Source: Pelorhabdus rhamnosifermentans (GTDB taxonomy: Bacteria; Bacillota; Negativicutes; UMGS1260). Taken from it: DNA of 64,000 nt. Positions 44,954-54,122 of this stretch are shown here, in pieces. The stretch is taken from the NCBI RefSeq assembly GCF_018835585.1, contig NZ_JAHGVE010000003.1, positions 1 through 64,000 on the forward strand. Direction: 5' to 3'. Position 1 is the first letter of the stretch; every line of letters begins with the position of its first letter. The notes beneath the pieces are model-generated. The model saw nothing but the letters and a program-made list of their open reading frames with translations. It ran no database searches and was not told where the DNA came from. The translations under genes were made by a program, and so were the position numbers.

Positions 44954-45196
44954 ATGATGATGGGGTATGGCTTTGGTGGCCCATTTAGTTGGCTTGGGAT
45001 GGGGTTTGGGATCATTATTCATGTAGCCGTGATTGCTTTGATTGTTTTTGCTGCGATTTGGATGTTTAAAATGGTCTTTCGTGGTGGTATTCAGATAGAG
45101 AGATCCACTGATGCGCTTGAAATATTGAAACAACGGTATGCTAAGGGCGAAATTACGGACGAAGAATATCAACACATGAAAAAAGTAGTGCAATAA
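44954..45196 (+). CDS. SHOCT-domain small membrane protein
   Basis: An 80-aa protein with a glycine-rich N-terminus (MGYGFGGPFSWLGMGFG), one membrane helix (about residues 18-42) and a C-terminal SHOCT motif (ALEILKQRYAKGEITDEEYQHM). SHOCT domains are short amphipathic motifs thought to mediate protein interaction. AAGGAGGTG precedes the ATG at 44954. It is followed 40 bp later by a small exported protein and probably shares its transcript. Confidence 0.88.
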   Translation: MMMGYGFGGPFSWLGMGFGIIIHVAVIALIVFAAIWMFKMVFRGGIQIERSTDALEILKQRYAKGEITDEEYQHMKKVVQ

Positions 45197-45236
45197 CATA
45201 AAGAACAATAAATAGAACTATGGGGAGATTATATTT

Positions 45237-45524
45237 ATGAAAAGAAAAGTGATCATGGCAGTGATACTGGCAGCTTTAACAGCTGTACCGGTATTTGCAG
45301 CTACAGCCAATCAGAATCAAGTGCAAAACGAAGGATACAATCAGATGTTTAACAATCATAAGCAAATGATTCAGCAAGCAGTAGATAACGGCAGTATGAC
45401 AGTGGATCAAGCTGCTCAAATGAATGAACATATGCAGAAAATGATCCAAAGCAGTAATATGATGAATAATAGCAGCATGCCTGATAATTGTGGGCCCATA
45501 GGTAAAGCGAATAGCAATAAATAA
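45237..45524 (+). CDS. small secreted protein (DUF2680-like)
   Basis: A 95-aa protein with a clear signal peptide (MKRKVIMAVILAALTAVPVF followed by AATA). The mature region is rich in Gln, Asn and Met, including the TVDQAAQMNEHMQKMIQSS element typical of DUF2680/YckD proteins. The methionines and histidines could bind metal, but this is speculative. GGGGAG lies before ATG 45237. It pairs with the SHOCT protein upstream. Confidence 0.8.
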   Translation: MKRKVIMAVILAALTAVPVFAATANQNQVQNEGYNQMFNNHKQMIQQAVDNGSMTVDQAAQMNEHMQKMIQSSNMMNNSSMPDNCGPIGKANSNK

Positions 45525-45527
45525 GAC

Positions 45528-45574
45528 AAGGGTCTTGGAGAAGCTTAGCAATAAGCTTCTCTACAGACCCTTTA
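45528..45574 (+). terminator. terminator after the small secreted protein
   Basis: AAGGGTCT and GAGAAGCTT (45528-45546) pair with AAGCTTCTC and AGACCC (45553-45570), with a small internal bulge, then TTTAAGATTT. Confidence 0.75.
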
Positions 45575-45628
45575 AGATTTGTTAATGTCTGCTACTTGAA
45601 AATGCGGGCATTTGCAGAATGCCTGTTC

Positions 45629-45678
45629 CTAAGCTGACTCTTATTACAATGATGTCAGTGCAATAAGAGTCAGCTTAG
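45629..45678. terminator. terminator overlapping the MFS gene stop
   Basis: A 17-bp perfect stem (45629-45645 with 45662-45678) includes the stop codon of the minus-strand MFS gene. It likely terminates that gene. Confidence 0.7.
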
Positions 45679-46868
45679 TTGTTTACCGAGGTTTGTTTTA
45701 TTGGTGACATCCATGCGATGGTCATGAATAGGAGGATAACGACTGCTGCCCAATAGGCGGCATAGGATTCTACATATTCGTTAAGCAAATAACCAATAAA
45801 GGGGCCTACGGCTGCACCCAAATCGACTGCAATAGAATAGGCTGTTAAAACGAAATATTTTGAGGAAGATGACGCTGCATCTGAAGCAATGGCATCTGTA
45901 AGCGTTGTTAAGGACGTTGCCGTGATTTGTATGCCAAGAATCACCATTAGCCAGGAAAGGAGTGGAATTTGAAAGGGGATTAATATAAAAAGTACACTTG
46001 CCAGTAGTAATGATAGGATGAGAATTCTGCGGCGCCCTTGTTTACCATCCGATTTTTTTCCGATCCATGGTGCTAACCAGGGCTCCCAGCCCCAACGTAT
46101 GGCTTGTAAAATACCTGCAAGCGAGGCTGCGCCGATAACCATTCCATGGATCGTTATTATTGATGAGTTATGTACTTGTACGAGATAACTTAACGTTGCC
46201 GTAAACATACCCTGATAGATCATAGCAACTAACGTTCCTGTCATTAATGCCCAGAGGATGGTAGAATCTTTCCACAATACAGATTTAGGGATAGGTTGCT
46301 CTTTTTTACGTACATTCGTATCCTTCGAATTTGGAACCCATAGTAAGGCGGCTGGGATGGATAATAGTGTGATCATGCCGAATAATAGGGCCGTAATGGA
46401 TAATCCGAACGAATCCGCGATAAAACCACCGATAAGCATACCGGCTAGGCTCCCTAATCGGTATAATCCGTTAAAGGTTCCCATACAGTGTCCCCGATTC
46501 AATTCAGTGGAACAATCAATAATAGCAAAGTATGATCCCAGTCTTAAGAAGGTCCATGCGAGTCCCCATATGCATCGAATAATAAGTAAGGGCAAAAAAC
46601 CTTTGATAAATCCATAAGATAATGTTGTTGAGACTGCTAAAATAATGGCAAATAATACGCCTTGCCTTGTGCTGATTTTTCTATATAGCCATCCTACAAG
46701 CGGATTTAAGGGTAATCTGATCAAACGATTGACAGATAAAAGGACGCCGACTTCCCATAAAGAGCTAAGCCCAGCTTCCGACCAATGGGTGGGAAGTACA
46801 ACGTATAGCATGGAATCGCCTAGTAAGCATGCCGCTGTGAGCAGAGCGAGTACGATGATTGGTTTCAT
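45675..46868 (-). CDS. MFS transporter
   Basis: A 397-aa major facilitator with 12 helices. The loop 2-3 motif is NPLVGWLYRKISTRQG, and RGHCMGTFNGLYRLGSLAG lies in TM5. The pattern suits a drug/metabolite exporter (MDR-type). ATG at 46868 follows AAAGGAG. It is divergent from a LysR-family gene with paired inverted repeats between, so the LysR protein probably controls it. Substrate unknown. Confidence 0.88.
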   Translation of the reverse strand: MKPIIVLALLTAACLLGDSMLYVVLPTHWSEAGLSSLWEVGVLLSVNRLIRLPLNPLVGWLYRKISTRQGVLFAIILAVSTTLSYGFIKGFLPLLIIRCIWGLAWTFLRLGSYFAIIDCSTELNRGHCMGTFNGLYRLGSLAGMLIGGFIADSFGLSITALLFGMITLLSIPAALLWVPNSKDTNVRKKEQPIPKSVLWKDSTILWALMTGTLVAMIYQGMFTATLSYLVQVHNSSIITIHGMVIGAASLAGILQAIRWGWEPWLAPWIGKKSDGKQGRRRILILSLLLASVLFILIPFQIPLLSWLMVILGIQITATSLTTLTDAIASDAASSSSKYFVLTAYSIAVDLGAAVGPFIGYLLNEYVESYAAYWAAVVILLFMTIAWMSPIKQTSVNN

Positions 46869-46906
46869 TTTTCTCCTTTATTATTATTAACTTGGCAAAT
46901 GATATT

Positions 46907-46966
46907 TTTCATGATAAGTTTATAATATGAAAAAGTAAAAGTAAAACGCAAAAATTTATCATGAAA
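46907..46966. promoter_or_regulatory. paired LysR-type sites in the MFS/lysR divergent promoter
   Basis: TTTCATGATAA (46907-46917) and its exact reverse complement TTATCATGAAA (46956-46966) are 38 bp apart, and each contains the palindrome TCATGA. They bracket a TATAAT box at 46920-46925. This is a plausible recognition/activation site pair for the LysR protein. Confidence 0.6.
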
Positions 46967-46997
46967 TATCTAATCTTTAGATATTACAGGAGAATCT

Positions 46998-47900
46998 ATG
47001 GAATTTTTGGGTATAGAGGCTTTTTTGGCGATCGTGCAAACGCAAAGCTTAACAAAGGCTGCTGAAATGCTCCATCTGTCCCAGTCTACAGTAAGTTATA
47101 GACTAAAAATATTGGAGCGAGATGTAGGAGCGAAATTGATTGATCGTAAAAAAGGAATGCCAACCATTCAATTAACCACGTTTGGTAAGAGTTTTGTTGC
47201 TTTAGCTGAAAGATGGAGTATGTTAAACAGAGAGTTGGAGATTTTGCATGCAAGGGGTTCGCAAATTAATTTGAACATCGGTGCAGCAGATAGTTTAAAC
47301 ATCTATGTATTGCCTCCACTCTATCAAATGATTATTCAACAATGTCCAGCTGTTCGTCTGCAAATTCGAACTCAGCACACCATGGAATCTTATGAGAGTA
47401 TTGAACGTCGGGAGATGGATTTGGCCTTTGTAAAACTAGAAAAAGCTGTGCCGAATATGATCATTGAGCCTTTTTATGTTGATGAAATGGTGTTGGTCCG
47501 TCTCGCAAGCGAAGAGAACACTTGTGCTAAAGTGATATCGCCCTTAGAATTAGACTATCGACATGAACTTTATTTCAACTGGGGGCCAGCTTATCAAGTG
47601 TGGCATGAGCGATGGTGGGATACTTATAGTTATTCACGGTTGCAAGTGGATGCGGCGGCGCTTATTTTTTCTCTTATGTTGGATGTAAGACAATGGGCCA
47701 TCGTACCAAGGTCTATTGCCAATGCCTTTGTGAAGCCGAGGAAATTTGTCGTTCAGCAATTATCCACTCCCGCGCCACCCCGTGTTTGCTATAAGTTAAT
47801 GCAAAAGCATCAGGATCCAGTTAAGGTACGGCTTTTAGAAGAGATAAATCATTTTATCAAATTGATTTATCCAGAGGGAAAAACGTTTAGTATTAATTAA
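46998..47900 (+). CDS. LysR-family transcriptional regulator
   Basis: A 300-aa LysR protein: HTH (IEAFLAIVQTQSLTKAAEML and HLSQSTVSYRLKILERDVGA) followed by an effector-binding domain (LNIGAADSLNIYVLPPLY, SYESIERREMDLAFVKLE). ATG at 46998 follows CAGGAGA. It is divergent from the MFS gene and likely its activator; inverted repeats in the shared promoter fit. Effector unknown. Confidence 0.92.
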   Translation: MEFLGIEAFLAIVQTQSLTKAAEMLHLSQSTVSYRLKILERDVGAKLIDRKKGMPTIQLTTFGKSFVALAERWSMLNRELEILHARGSQINLNIGAADSLNIYVLPPLYQMIIQQCPAVRLQIRTQHTMESYESIERREMDLAFVKLEKAVPNMIIEPFYVDEMVLVRLASEENTCAKVISPLELDYRHELYFNWGPAYQVWHERWWDTYSYSRLQVDAAALIFSLMLDVRQWAIVPRSIANAFVKPRKFVVQQLSTPAPPRVCYKLMQKHQDPVKVRLLEEINHFIKLIYPEGKTFSIN

Positions 47901-47935
47901 TAATGGAAGTAGGGATAAGTGGCAAGTCCTTTAAA

Positions 47936-48427
47936 TCAGAGAACAAGTGTCATATCAAACCATTGAGCGTTTCCATGTGTCGACTTTGAGATTCCGTTAT
48001 TTATATAGCCGAACGATTCATAATAATGGATTAACCGATCTTTGCACGTTAGAATGACGCCTTTTCGCCCTGCGTTTTTGGCTGTTTGAATAAAATGCTG
48101 CATGAGTTGTGCCGCAACTCCCTGACGACGGTATTTAGGCATGACGTCCAGTCCGAAAACGGTTAAGTTTTTACCGTCTGGAATATGATGCTGCGTATTA
48201 TGATATAGTTCATCATAAATAACGGGACTGTTGGTGACACAGCCATTGATGAAACCGATGATATTTTCAGCTGTTTCAGCTACTAAGAAGGAATCTGGAA
48301 AAGCGGTAATCCTTTTTTTGAATGATTCGCGCGGCGCTGCTTCAGCCTCAGGGAAACAAACAGCTTCTATTTTGGCGATGCAGTCCAAGTCTTCTAGCTG
48401 GACTTTTCGAATCGTTATATTGGTCAT
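47936..48427 (-). CDS. GNAT-family N-acetyltransferase
   Basis: A 163-aa acetyl-CoA-dependent acetyltransferase. The acetyl-CoA loop is seen in YRRQGVAAQLMQHFIQTAKN, preceded by the beta-strand LTVFGLDVMPK. It may modify an amine or small molecule. ATG at 48427 lies 9 nt after AAGGAG; the ATG at 48445 would put that site inside the gene. It is divergent from ogt. Confidence 0.88.
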   Translation of the reverse strand: MTNITIRKVQLEDLDCIAKIEAVCFPEAEAAPRESFKKRITAFPDSFLVAETAENIIGFINGCVTNSPVIYDELYHNTQHHIPDGKNLTVFGLDVMPKYRRQGVAAQLMQHFIQTAKNAGRKGVILTCKDRLIHYYESFGYINNGISKSTHGNAQWFDMTLVL

Positions 48428-48562
48428 AGTTTTTTTCTCCTTCATGATTACGTTTGTTTAGCGATTGTCACTAAAATTTATTATATCATGCTTGATAAGA
48501 ATTCCTTACAGGGTGTTCTTTAATTTACTGGAAAAGAAAGAAGCATAGAGGAGGAGCGCGTG

Positions 48563-49027
48563 ATGGAAAATATATTTTTTTATCAAACAAACATTGGAAA
48601 AATTGGAATTGTAGAAAATGGAATGGCCATTATTAAACTGTATTTGAATGGACTCATTGCTCCGCAAGACGCTACTGTAAAAGAAACGCCCTTGCTCAGG
48701 GAAGCCGCCATGCAGTTACAGCATTATCTTGCAGGAAAACGGAAATCTTTTGATCTTCCCTTCGCCCCTGACGGTACGGAGTTTCAGCAGAATGTTTGGA
48801 GTGCTTTGCAAGTCATTCCCTACGGTGAAACCCGCAGCTACGTTGAAGTTGCCAAACGTGTTGGTCGTCCTAAGGCTGCACGCGCAGTGGGGATGGCGAA
48901 TAACAAAAATCCAATTCCTATTTTTATTCCTTGCCACCGTGTCATTGGTGCCAATGGAAAGCTCGTCGGCTATGCAGGGGGATTGGACGTTAAGCAGTAT
49001 CTTCTTAATCTGGAAAAAAATATTTAA
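48563..49027 (+). CDS. ogt: methylated-DNA--[protein]-cysteine S-methyltransferase
   Basis: A 154-aa suicide repair protein that removes O6-alkyl groups from guanine. The active-site IPCHRVIG with the acceptor cysteine is intact, with GTEFQQNVWSALQVIPYGETRSY upstream and RPKAARAVGMANNKNP forming the HTH/arginine-finger region. The ATG at 48563 follows GAGGAGG; the GTG at 48560 is possible. A long perfect terminator begins at its stop codon. With the AlkD-like gene this makes two alkylation-repair genes in the window. Confidence 0.95.
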   Translation: MENIFFYQTNIGKIGIVENGMAIIKLYLNGLIAPQDATVKETPLLREAAMQLQHYLAGKRKSFDLPFAPDGTEFQQNVWSALQVIPYGETRSYVEVAKRVGRPKAARAVGMANNKNPIPIFIPCHRVIGANGKLVGYAGGLDVKQYLLNLEKNI

Positions 49028-49080
49028 CATATTAGAACAGTCCAACTGATTTTAGTCAGGTTGGACTGTTCTAATATGTT
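49026..49080. terminator. very long perfect hairpin terminator after ogt
   Basis: 49026-49045 is the exact reverse complement of 49061-49080 (20 bp), with a further CTGA/TCAG inside. The stop codon of ogt lies at its left edge. The stem length exceeds what termination needs, hinting at an additional role or a repeat origin. Confidence 0.85.
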
Positions 49081-49253
49081 GTTTCTTCCCAGATTATTAC
49101 ACCCAATGCAGAAAAGCTGGATATAAAAGCGGCAATCAATAAATTTTTTTATTTGGCAGGGTTTTGTGCTTCTATGAGGAATATAGAAAGTGATTTTTTT
49201 AACAAATGAATATTATAGGTTTACTCATTAGGATACGAAGAGGGGATTCACTG

Positions 49254-50201
49254 ATGGATAATGCAATTAATTCTCCTTATATTTTTTTCAACCGCACGGA
49301 ATGGGAAAATTTACGAATGGCTACGCCGCTTCCGCTATCGGAAGCTGATTTAATACGAATTCATGGAATTAATGAGAAAATTTCCTTAGATGAAATATCG
49401 CAAGTTTATCTTCCGCTTTCTAGACTTTTAAATTTATACGTATTAGACACACATCGACTTTACAATGTAACAAATACATTTCTCGGTACTTTAGCGGAGA
49501 AAGTTCCGTATATCATTGGAATTGCTGGAAGCGTTGCTGTTGGAAAGAGTACAACGGGACGCATTATTCAGGAACTATTGACAAGTTGGCCAACGAAACC
49601 AAAAGTTGATTTAATTACAACAGATAGTTTTTTGTATCCTAACGCAGTTTTGGAAGAACGAGAATTGATGAATAAAAAAGGGTTTCCGGAAAGCTATGAT
49701 ATTCAGCGATTAATGGATTTCTTAAAGGATGTCAAGTCAGGTTGTTCAGAAGTCAAAGTCCCAGTCTATTCTCATTCGTTTTATGATATTATTCCTAACG
49801 AATATAAGGTCATAAATAGCCCCAATATCTTAATTGTAGAAGGACTGAACGTTTTACAGACACCCAAAGTAGATCGTATATTTTCTAAGTCTCATTTATA
49901 TATTTCTGACTTTTTTGACTTCTCTATTTACGTCCATGCGGATGCAAGAAATATTAAGCAATGGTATATTGAGCGCTTTCAGATATTGCGTCGTACGGCA
50001 TTTCAAGACAAACAATCCTATTTTCATCGTTATGCTCAGATGTCAGAGGAGGAGACGCAATTGTTGGCAGAAAAAACATGGGATGAAATTAATGGAGCCA
50101 ATTTAGAGGAAAATATTCATCCGACGATGCGACGTGCACGCTTGATTATTAAAAAAGGGTATGATCATTCTGTTCAAAAAATATGTTTGCGAAAATTATA
50201 A
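49254..50201 (+). CDS. coaA: type I pantothenate kinase
   Basis: A 315-aa kinase performing the first step of coenzyme A synthesis, pantothenate to 4'-phosphopantothenate. P-loop GSVAVGKST, TTDSFLYPN, KKGFPESYD and VEGLNVLQ are CoaA signatures. Length equals the E. coli-type enzyme. ATG at 49254 follows GAGGGG; the longer in-frame ATG at 49206 lacks a ribosome site. It is a single-gene unit. Confidence 0.95.
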   Translation: MDNAINSPYIFFNRTEWENLRMATPLPLSEADLIRIHGINEKISLDEISQVYLPLSRLLNLYVLDTHRLYNVTNTFLGTLAEKVPYIIGIAGSVAVGKSTTGRIIQELLTSWPTKPKVDLITTDSFLYPNAVLEERELMNKKGFPESYDIQRLMDFLKDVKSGCSEVKVPVYSHSFYDIIPNEYKVINSPNILIVEGLNVLQTPKVDRIFSKSHLYISDFFDFSIYVHADARNIKQWYIERFQILRRTAFQDKQSYFHRYAQMSEEETQLLAEKTWDEINGANLEENIHPTMRRARLIIKKGYDHSVQKICLRKL

Positions 50202-50323
50202 TCACTCTAGAAACAAAAAATAAATAATGGTAAAATTATACTGATTAGAATAAACAATATCATAAATATAACAGATCTACGCTGTACCTTCTATTGCGTG
50301 GAATTTAGGAAGGAAGTATCAGA

Positions 50324-51511
50324 ATGAAGAGTTTTGAATTTTACTCGCCAACGAAAGTTATTTTTGGTAAAGGAATTGAAAATCAGGTTGGAAAAGAAAT
50401 AAAGGCCTGGGGCGGTACGAAGGTCATGCTGCATTTTGGTGGAAAAAGTGCGAAAAAATCAGGCCTTTTAGATCGTATTGAAAGAAGTCTTCAGGAGGCG
50501 GGGATCGAATATATATCCTTGGGCGGAGTTGTGCCAAATCCGAGACTGTCTCTTGTACGCGAAGGAATCGAACTTTGCCGTAAGGAGAAGGTTGATTTCC
50601 TGCTCGCTGTTGGTGGCGGTAGTGTTATCGACTCAGCCAAGGCGATTGCCATGGCTCTGGCTAATTCTGCTATTGATGTTTGGGATATTTATGCGGGGAA
50701 AGCACAGCCAGTTGCCTGTCTGCCTGTTGGAGTGGTTCTCACTATTGCCGCATCTGGAAGTGAAACAAGTAATTCCAGCGTGATTACCAATGAGGAAGGT
50801 TGGCTGAAAAAAGGGTTTAATGACAATCTTACTCGTCCGAAATTTGCTTTGATGAATCCAGAACTGACCTATTCGCTCCCCACTTATCAGACAGCAGCTG
50901 GTATTGTAGACATTATGATGCATACAATTGAACGTTATTTTTGTTCAAAAAAGGGGAACGAGCTTACAGATCGCATTGCGGAGCAAGTATTACGTAATAC
51001 CGTTCGGTATGGGAAAATCTGTATGGAAGATCCGGGAAATTACAAAGCCCGTTCTGAAATTATGTGGTCAGGCAGTATATCTCACAATCATCTGACCGGA
51101 CTTGGCGGTGACCCCGACTTTTCAGGTCACGCTATTGAGCATGAACTGGGTGGCATGTTTGACGTAACACATGGTGCCGGTCTTGCTGCTGTATGGTGCT
51201 GGTGGGCTCGCTATGTAGTAAAGAATGATATTAATCGTTTTGCTCAGTATGCCATCAATGTTTGGGATTGTGTTTTAGATCCTATTGATCCTGAGATCAC
51301 CGCTATGGAAGGCATTAAAAAGACGGAAGAATTTTTTACTTCTCTTGATATGCCGATCAATCTTTCTCAATTGGGTGTTGGTAAATTGACGGATGCTCAA
51401 ATTGAGGAAATGGCTAATAAATGCTGTAATTTTGGTAAACGCGTTGTGGGTACCCTCAAACCGCTTAAAGCTGAGGATATCAAGAAAATTTATCATATGG
51501 CCAATAACTAA
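50324..51511 (+). CDS. iron-containing alcohol dehydrogenase (butanol dehydrogenase type)
   Basis: A 395-aa group III alcohol dehydrogenase similar to BdhA/YqhD, reducing aldehydes with NAD(P)H. The cofactor loop AVGGGSVIDSAKAIA and the metal-binding region FSGHAIEHELGGMFDVTHGAG, with its spaced histidines, are intact. GGAAGGAAG precedes ATG 50324. It would dispose of reducing power as ethanol or butanol in fermentation. A bidirectional terminator follows. Confidence 0.94.
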   Translation: MKSFEFYSPTKVIFGKGIENQVGKEIKAWGGTKVMLHFGGKSAKKSGLLDRIERSLQEAGIEYISLGGVVPNPRLSLVREGIELCRKEKVDFLLAVGGGSVIDSAKAIAMALANSAIDVWDIYAGKAQPVACLPVGVVLTIAASGSETSNSSVITNEEGWLKKGFNDNLTRPKFALMNPELTYSLPTYQTAAGIVDIMMHTIERYFCSKKGNELTDRIAEQVLRNTVRYGKICMEDPGNYKARSEIMWSGSISHNHLTGLGGDPDFSGHAIEHELGGMFDVTHGAGLAAVWCWWARYVVKNDINRFAQYAINVWDCVLDPIDPEITAMEGIKKTEEFFTSLDMPINLSQLGVGKLTDAQIEEMANKCCNFGKRVVGTLKPLKAEDIKKIYHMANN

Positions 51512-51526
51512 TGAATGGTTAAAAAG

Positions 51527-51566
51527 TAATCCTCGTAACTGATCTGTTGATAGGTTACGAGGATTA
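51527..51566. terminator. bidirectional terminator between alcohol dehydrogenase and PIG-L genes
   Basis: TAATCCTCGTAAC (51527-51539) pairs perfectly with GTTACGAGGATTA (51554-51566), between two convergent genes. Confidence 0.75.
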
Positions 51567-51573
51567 TGATCTA

Positions 51574-53010
51574 TTACGTATCTGTTACCATTTCACGCGT
51601 GAATAGGGGTTGCCAAACTGTTTGATCAATAGTTGCGCCGAGTTTATCTGTTGTTGTTATTTGAATGAAAAGTAAGTCCGGCGTATTCTGCTGGTTGAAA
51701 GGAAGTTTTAAAATTACGTCATCGCTGCTGCGACTGATATCATTTTGAGGAAGATCTGTATCAAGCGTGCTAAAGTTAATAGCGCGCTTTTCTCGTTGAA
51801 ATTGACTTTCTTGTAAGCTAAATTGAATAAGGTTTACATGATAATGATTTTTTTTGACCGAGAGGTCGGGTATGTGAAAACGCAGCCAAAGAGTATGAGC
51901 CTGGATGAAACTGTAGACGGATGTAACCCTGGCTTTACGTTCCAGAGCACCAAGCGGATTTACCCCGATTGGATTAATTAATATTGGTTCCTGATTCAGC
52001 CAGACATCTAGAGCGGTTAGTTCCAGGTCCAATGGGGCAGGTTTAATTACGGGTATATGAACCGCCTCGAATAACTCGTTTGTACGAATAAAGCTATACA
52101 GCAAGTTGGACATGATGGGAATTTTAATCTGGCTTACATATTCTTTAATGGATTGTTCTTTAAGATTCTTGGCATCCGGATTCAATTTATTGCTGTACCA
52201 ATGAGGAAGATTGGATAAGGGTCTTGGCGGTAGAAGCGACAATTCAGGCTTATAACCGTGTGGTATTGGAAAGTCGCCACGATGAATTAAATAAGTGAAT
52301 ATTTTAGGTAACGCTATTCCTCTATTGCTAAATTGGGCAACAGTGCTAATGGCGAATGCCCAGGTTGCTGAATGGTCATGGTGCTCATCGTGAGGATGGG
52401 GCAACAAAATGAAATTAGGTTGAAATTCTTTTAGTGTTTTCGTAATATTATTAAATATGGCCTGACCTGAGTAAGGGGCATTCACTTGATAACTATTAGA
52501 ATAAGGTGAATGATTACTCGCGGTAAAGTGTGATGTAAAAGGGGTATCTATATCCCAATAGTCGTTCCATATGGAATTTAAGCCGCGATCAGGATAGCCT
52601 AGAAATAGCACCTGATTGGCAGGTACTCCTAAGCATTGTAATGCGTGTAACGACTCTTGTTGTCGGACGTAACCGGAATGGATGTAATCTATCTTTGTTG
52701 GGAATACGCGGTGAAATTGTTCTTCTGTTGAGAAGGTGAATCCGTCGCCATTTGTCATGATGACGACGAGTACCTGTCCTCCCGCTTGTATTACATCATG
52801 AATAATCCCAGCGCAACCCAGGGTTTCATCGTCGCAGTGCGGGGCAAAAACCAACAGCTTGGTCTGTTGGTTCACACTAGGGAGGGATTCCAATACGATA
52901 TTTTGTTCTGGCTTTTCCTGATAGTAGAAGTAAATAAAACCTATGCAGAACACGAAAAAAGCGATTCCTGTAACGAGTGAGATTAATCGATAGATGCGGT
53001 GTAAAAGCAT
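51574..53010 (-). CDS. membrane-anchored PIG-L/LmbE family deacetylase
   Basis: A 478-aa protein. An N-terminal signal anchor (about residues 8-30, [20 protein letters not shown]) is followed by a PIG-L deacetylase domain with the zinc motif [10 protein letters not shown] and a second His cluster [15 protein letters not shown]-terminal extension of about 190 residues has no recognised domain. The family removes acetyl groups from N-acetylglucosamine-type sugars; extracytoplasmic location suggests cell-envelope glycans as substrate. ATG at 53010 follows AGGGGG. The 348-bp gap to the next gene has no further gene that I can support. Confidence 0.87.
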   Translation of the reverse strand: MLLHRIYRLISLVTGIAFFVFCIGFIYFYYQEKPEQNIVLESLPSVNQQTKLLVFAPHCDDETLGCAGIIHDVIQAGGQVLVVIMTNGDGFTFSTEEQFHRVFPTKIDYIHSGYVRQQESLHALQCLGVPANQVLFLGYPDRGLNSIWNDYWDIDTPFTSHFTASNHSPYSNSYQVNAPYSGQAIFNNITKTLKEFQPNFILLPHPHDEHHDHSATWAFAISTVAQFSNRGIALPKIFTYLIHRGDFPIPHGYKPELSLLPPRPLSNLPHWYSNKLNPDAKNLKEQSIKEYVSQIKIPIMSNLLYSFIRTNELFEAVHIPVIKPAPLDLELTALDVWLNQEPILINPIGVNPLGALERKARVTSVYSFIQAHTLWLRFHIPDLSVKKNHYHVNLIQFSLQESQFQREKRAINFSTLDTDLPQNDISRSSDDVILKLPFNQQNTPDLLFIQITTTDKLGATIDQTVWQPLFTREMVTDT

Positions 53011-53358
53011 AGGCAACCCCCTAAGCGAAGCCTTAAATCCTTTTTTTGTTATGGTAACTAGCCCTATTTTAGCGTATTTATATTCTTACTATGGCAGAAG
53101 CGGACGGGATTTATCCATGATACAGATATCATTTCTGTAGTCTGATATTAACCGCCCCTATGCTGCAACAGTTAATTGGAAAAAAAGATGAAATTATTAC
53201 GAAGTTCTTGTCTACCCAATCGGCTACCTAAATAGGAAAGGGCTAAATAGTAAAAGTGCCATTGGTAAATCCCTCTTTTGGAAGATTTAATCATTTATAA
53301 TATAACTGTATAATACTTTTTAATTTAGATTAACTATGATAAAAAGGGGACGGGTAAT

Positions 53359-54015
53359 ATGAACTTTCATTATATTGATTTAGATACTTGGGAACGTAAG
53401 GAATATTTTGATTATTACATTCACACCATTAAAACGAAATATAATGTAAATGTAAATATTGATATTACGGAACTCTTATCACAAGTAAAACAGAAAAAGT
53501 TGCGATTTTATCCTACCTTTATTTATTTGGTTTCTAAAGCTGTCAATCAAAATAAAGAATTTAGGATGTCTTTTGATCCAAATGGAAGACTGGGATATTG
53601 GGAGTATAGCAATCCGTCTTATACGATATTTCATGATGATGATAAGACTTTTTCTGACCTTTGGACAGAGTACAATGATGATTTTTCTATCTTTTACAGA
53701 CAGGCTGTAGAAGATTTAGAAAAATATCAAGATGTGAAGGGGATTAAGGCAAAGCCAAATAGGCCTGAAAATTTTTGCCCCATGTCTTGCGTACCCTGGT
53801 TAAGTTTTACCGGATATAGCAATGATACTTTTAGCGAGTCTAAAATGCTTTTTCCTGTCATCACATTTGGTAAGTATTTTAAGCGACATCATCATATGCT
53901 GATACCTTTTTCGATCTTTGTTAATCATGCCGTAGCTGATGGCTATCATACATGTAAACTGATTCAAGATATTCAGCAATTTTCTTTTGAAAGTCAAATA
54001 TGGATGAATGAATAA
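53359..54015 (+). CDS. chloramphenicol acetyltransferase homologue (type A CAT)
   Basis: A 218-aa trimeric acetyltransferase. The catalytic motif is FVNHAVADGYH with the active-site His; YPTFIYLVSKAVNQNKEFRM and FCPMSCVPWLSFTGY form the substrate tunnel. Length equals classical CatA. ATG at 53359 follows AAGGGGACGG. A TATAAT box (53309) lies upstream, but no inducible leader-peptide attenuator is evident. Chromosomal relatives may or may not confer resistance. Confidence 0.87.
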   Translation: MNFHYIDLDTWERKEYFDYYIHTIKTKYNVNVNIDITELLSQVKQKKLRFYPTFIYLVSKAVNQNKEFRMSFDPNGRLGYWEYSNPSYTIFHDDDKTFSDLWTEYNDDFSIFYRQAVEDLEKYQDVKGIKAKPNRPENFCPMSCVPWLSFTGYSNDTFSESKMLFPVITFGKYFKRHHHMLIPFSIFVNHAVADGYHTCKLIQDIQQFSFESQIWMNE

Positions 54016-54122
54016 ATTTATCAAATTAAAATAAATCAGTCCAATCAAGTGTTGAAAATGACTCAAGGTAAATTGTTTGTATAGAATGATAGTTAGATAA
54101 ATATGACGTGTGGGGGATGAAA

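Noticed and set aside
53187-53235. 14-codon ORF (MKLLRSSCLPNRLPK) upstream of the CAT gene, as a translation-attenuation leader
   Set aside because: It lies before the likely TATAAT box at 53309, has only a weak ribosome site and no pairing that would hide the CAT ribosome site.
53359-54015. Transferred antibiotic-resistance cassette
   Set aside because: No integrase, IS or transposon ends flank the CAT homologue and its base composition is like its surroundings.
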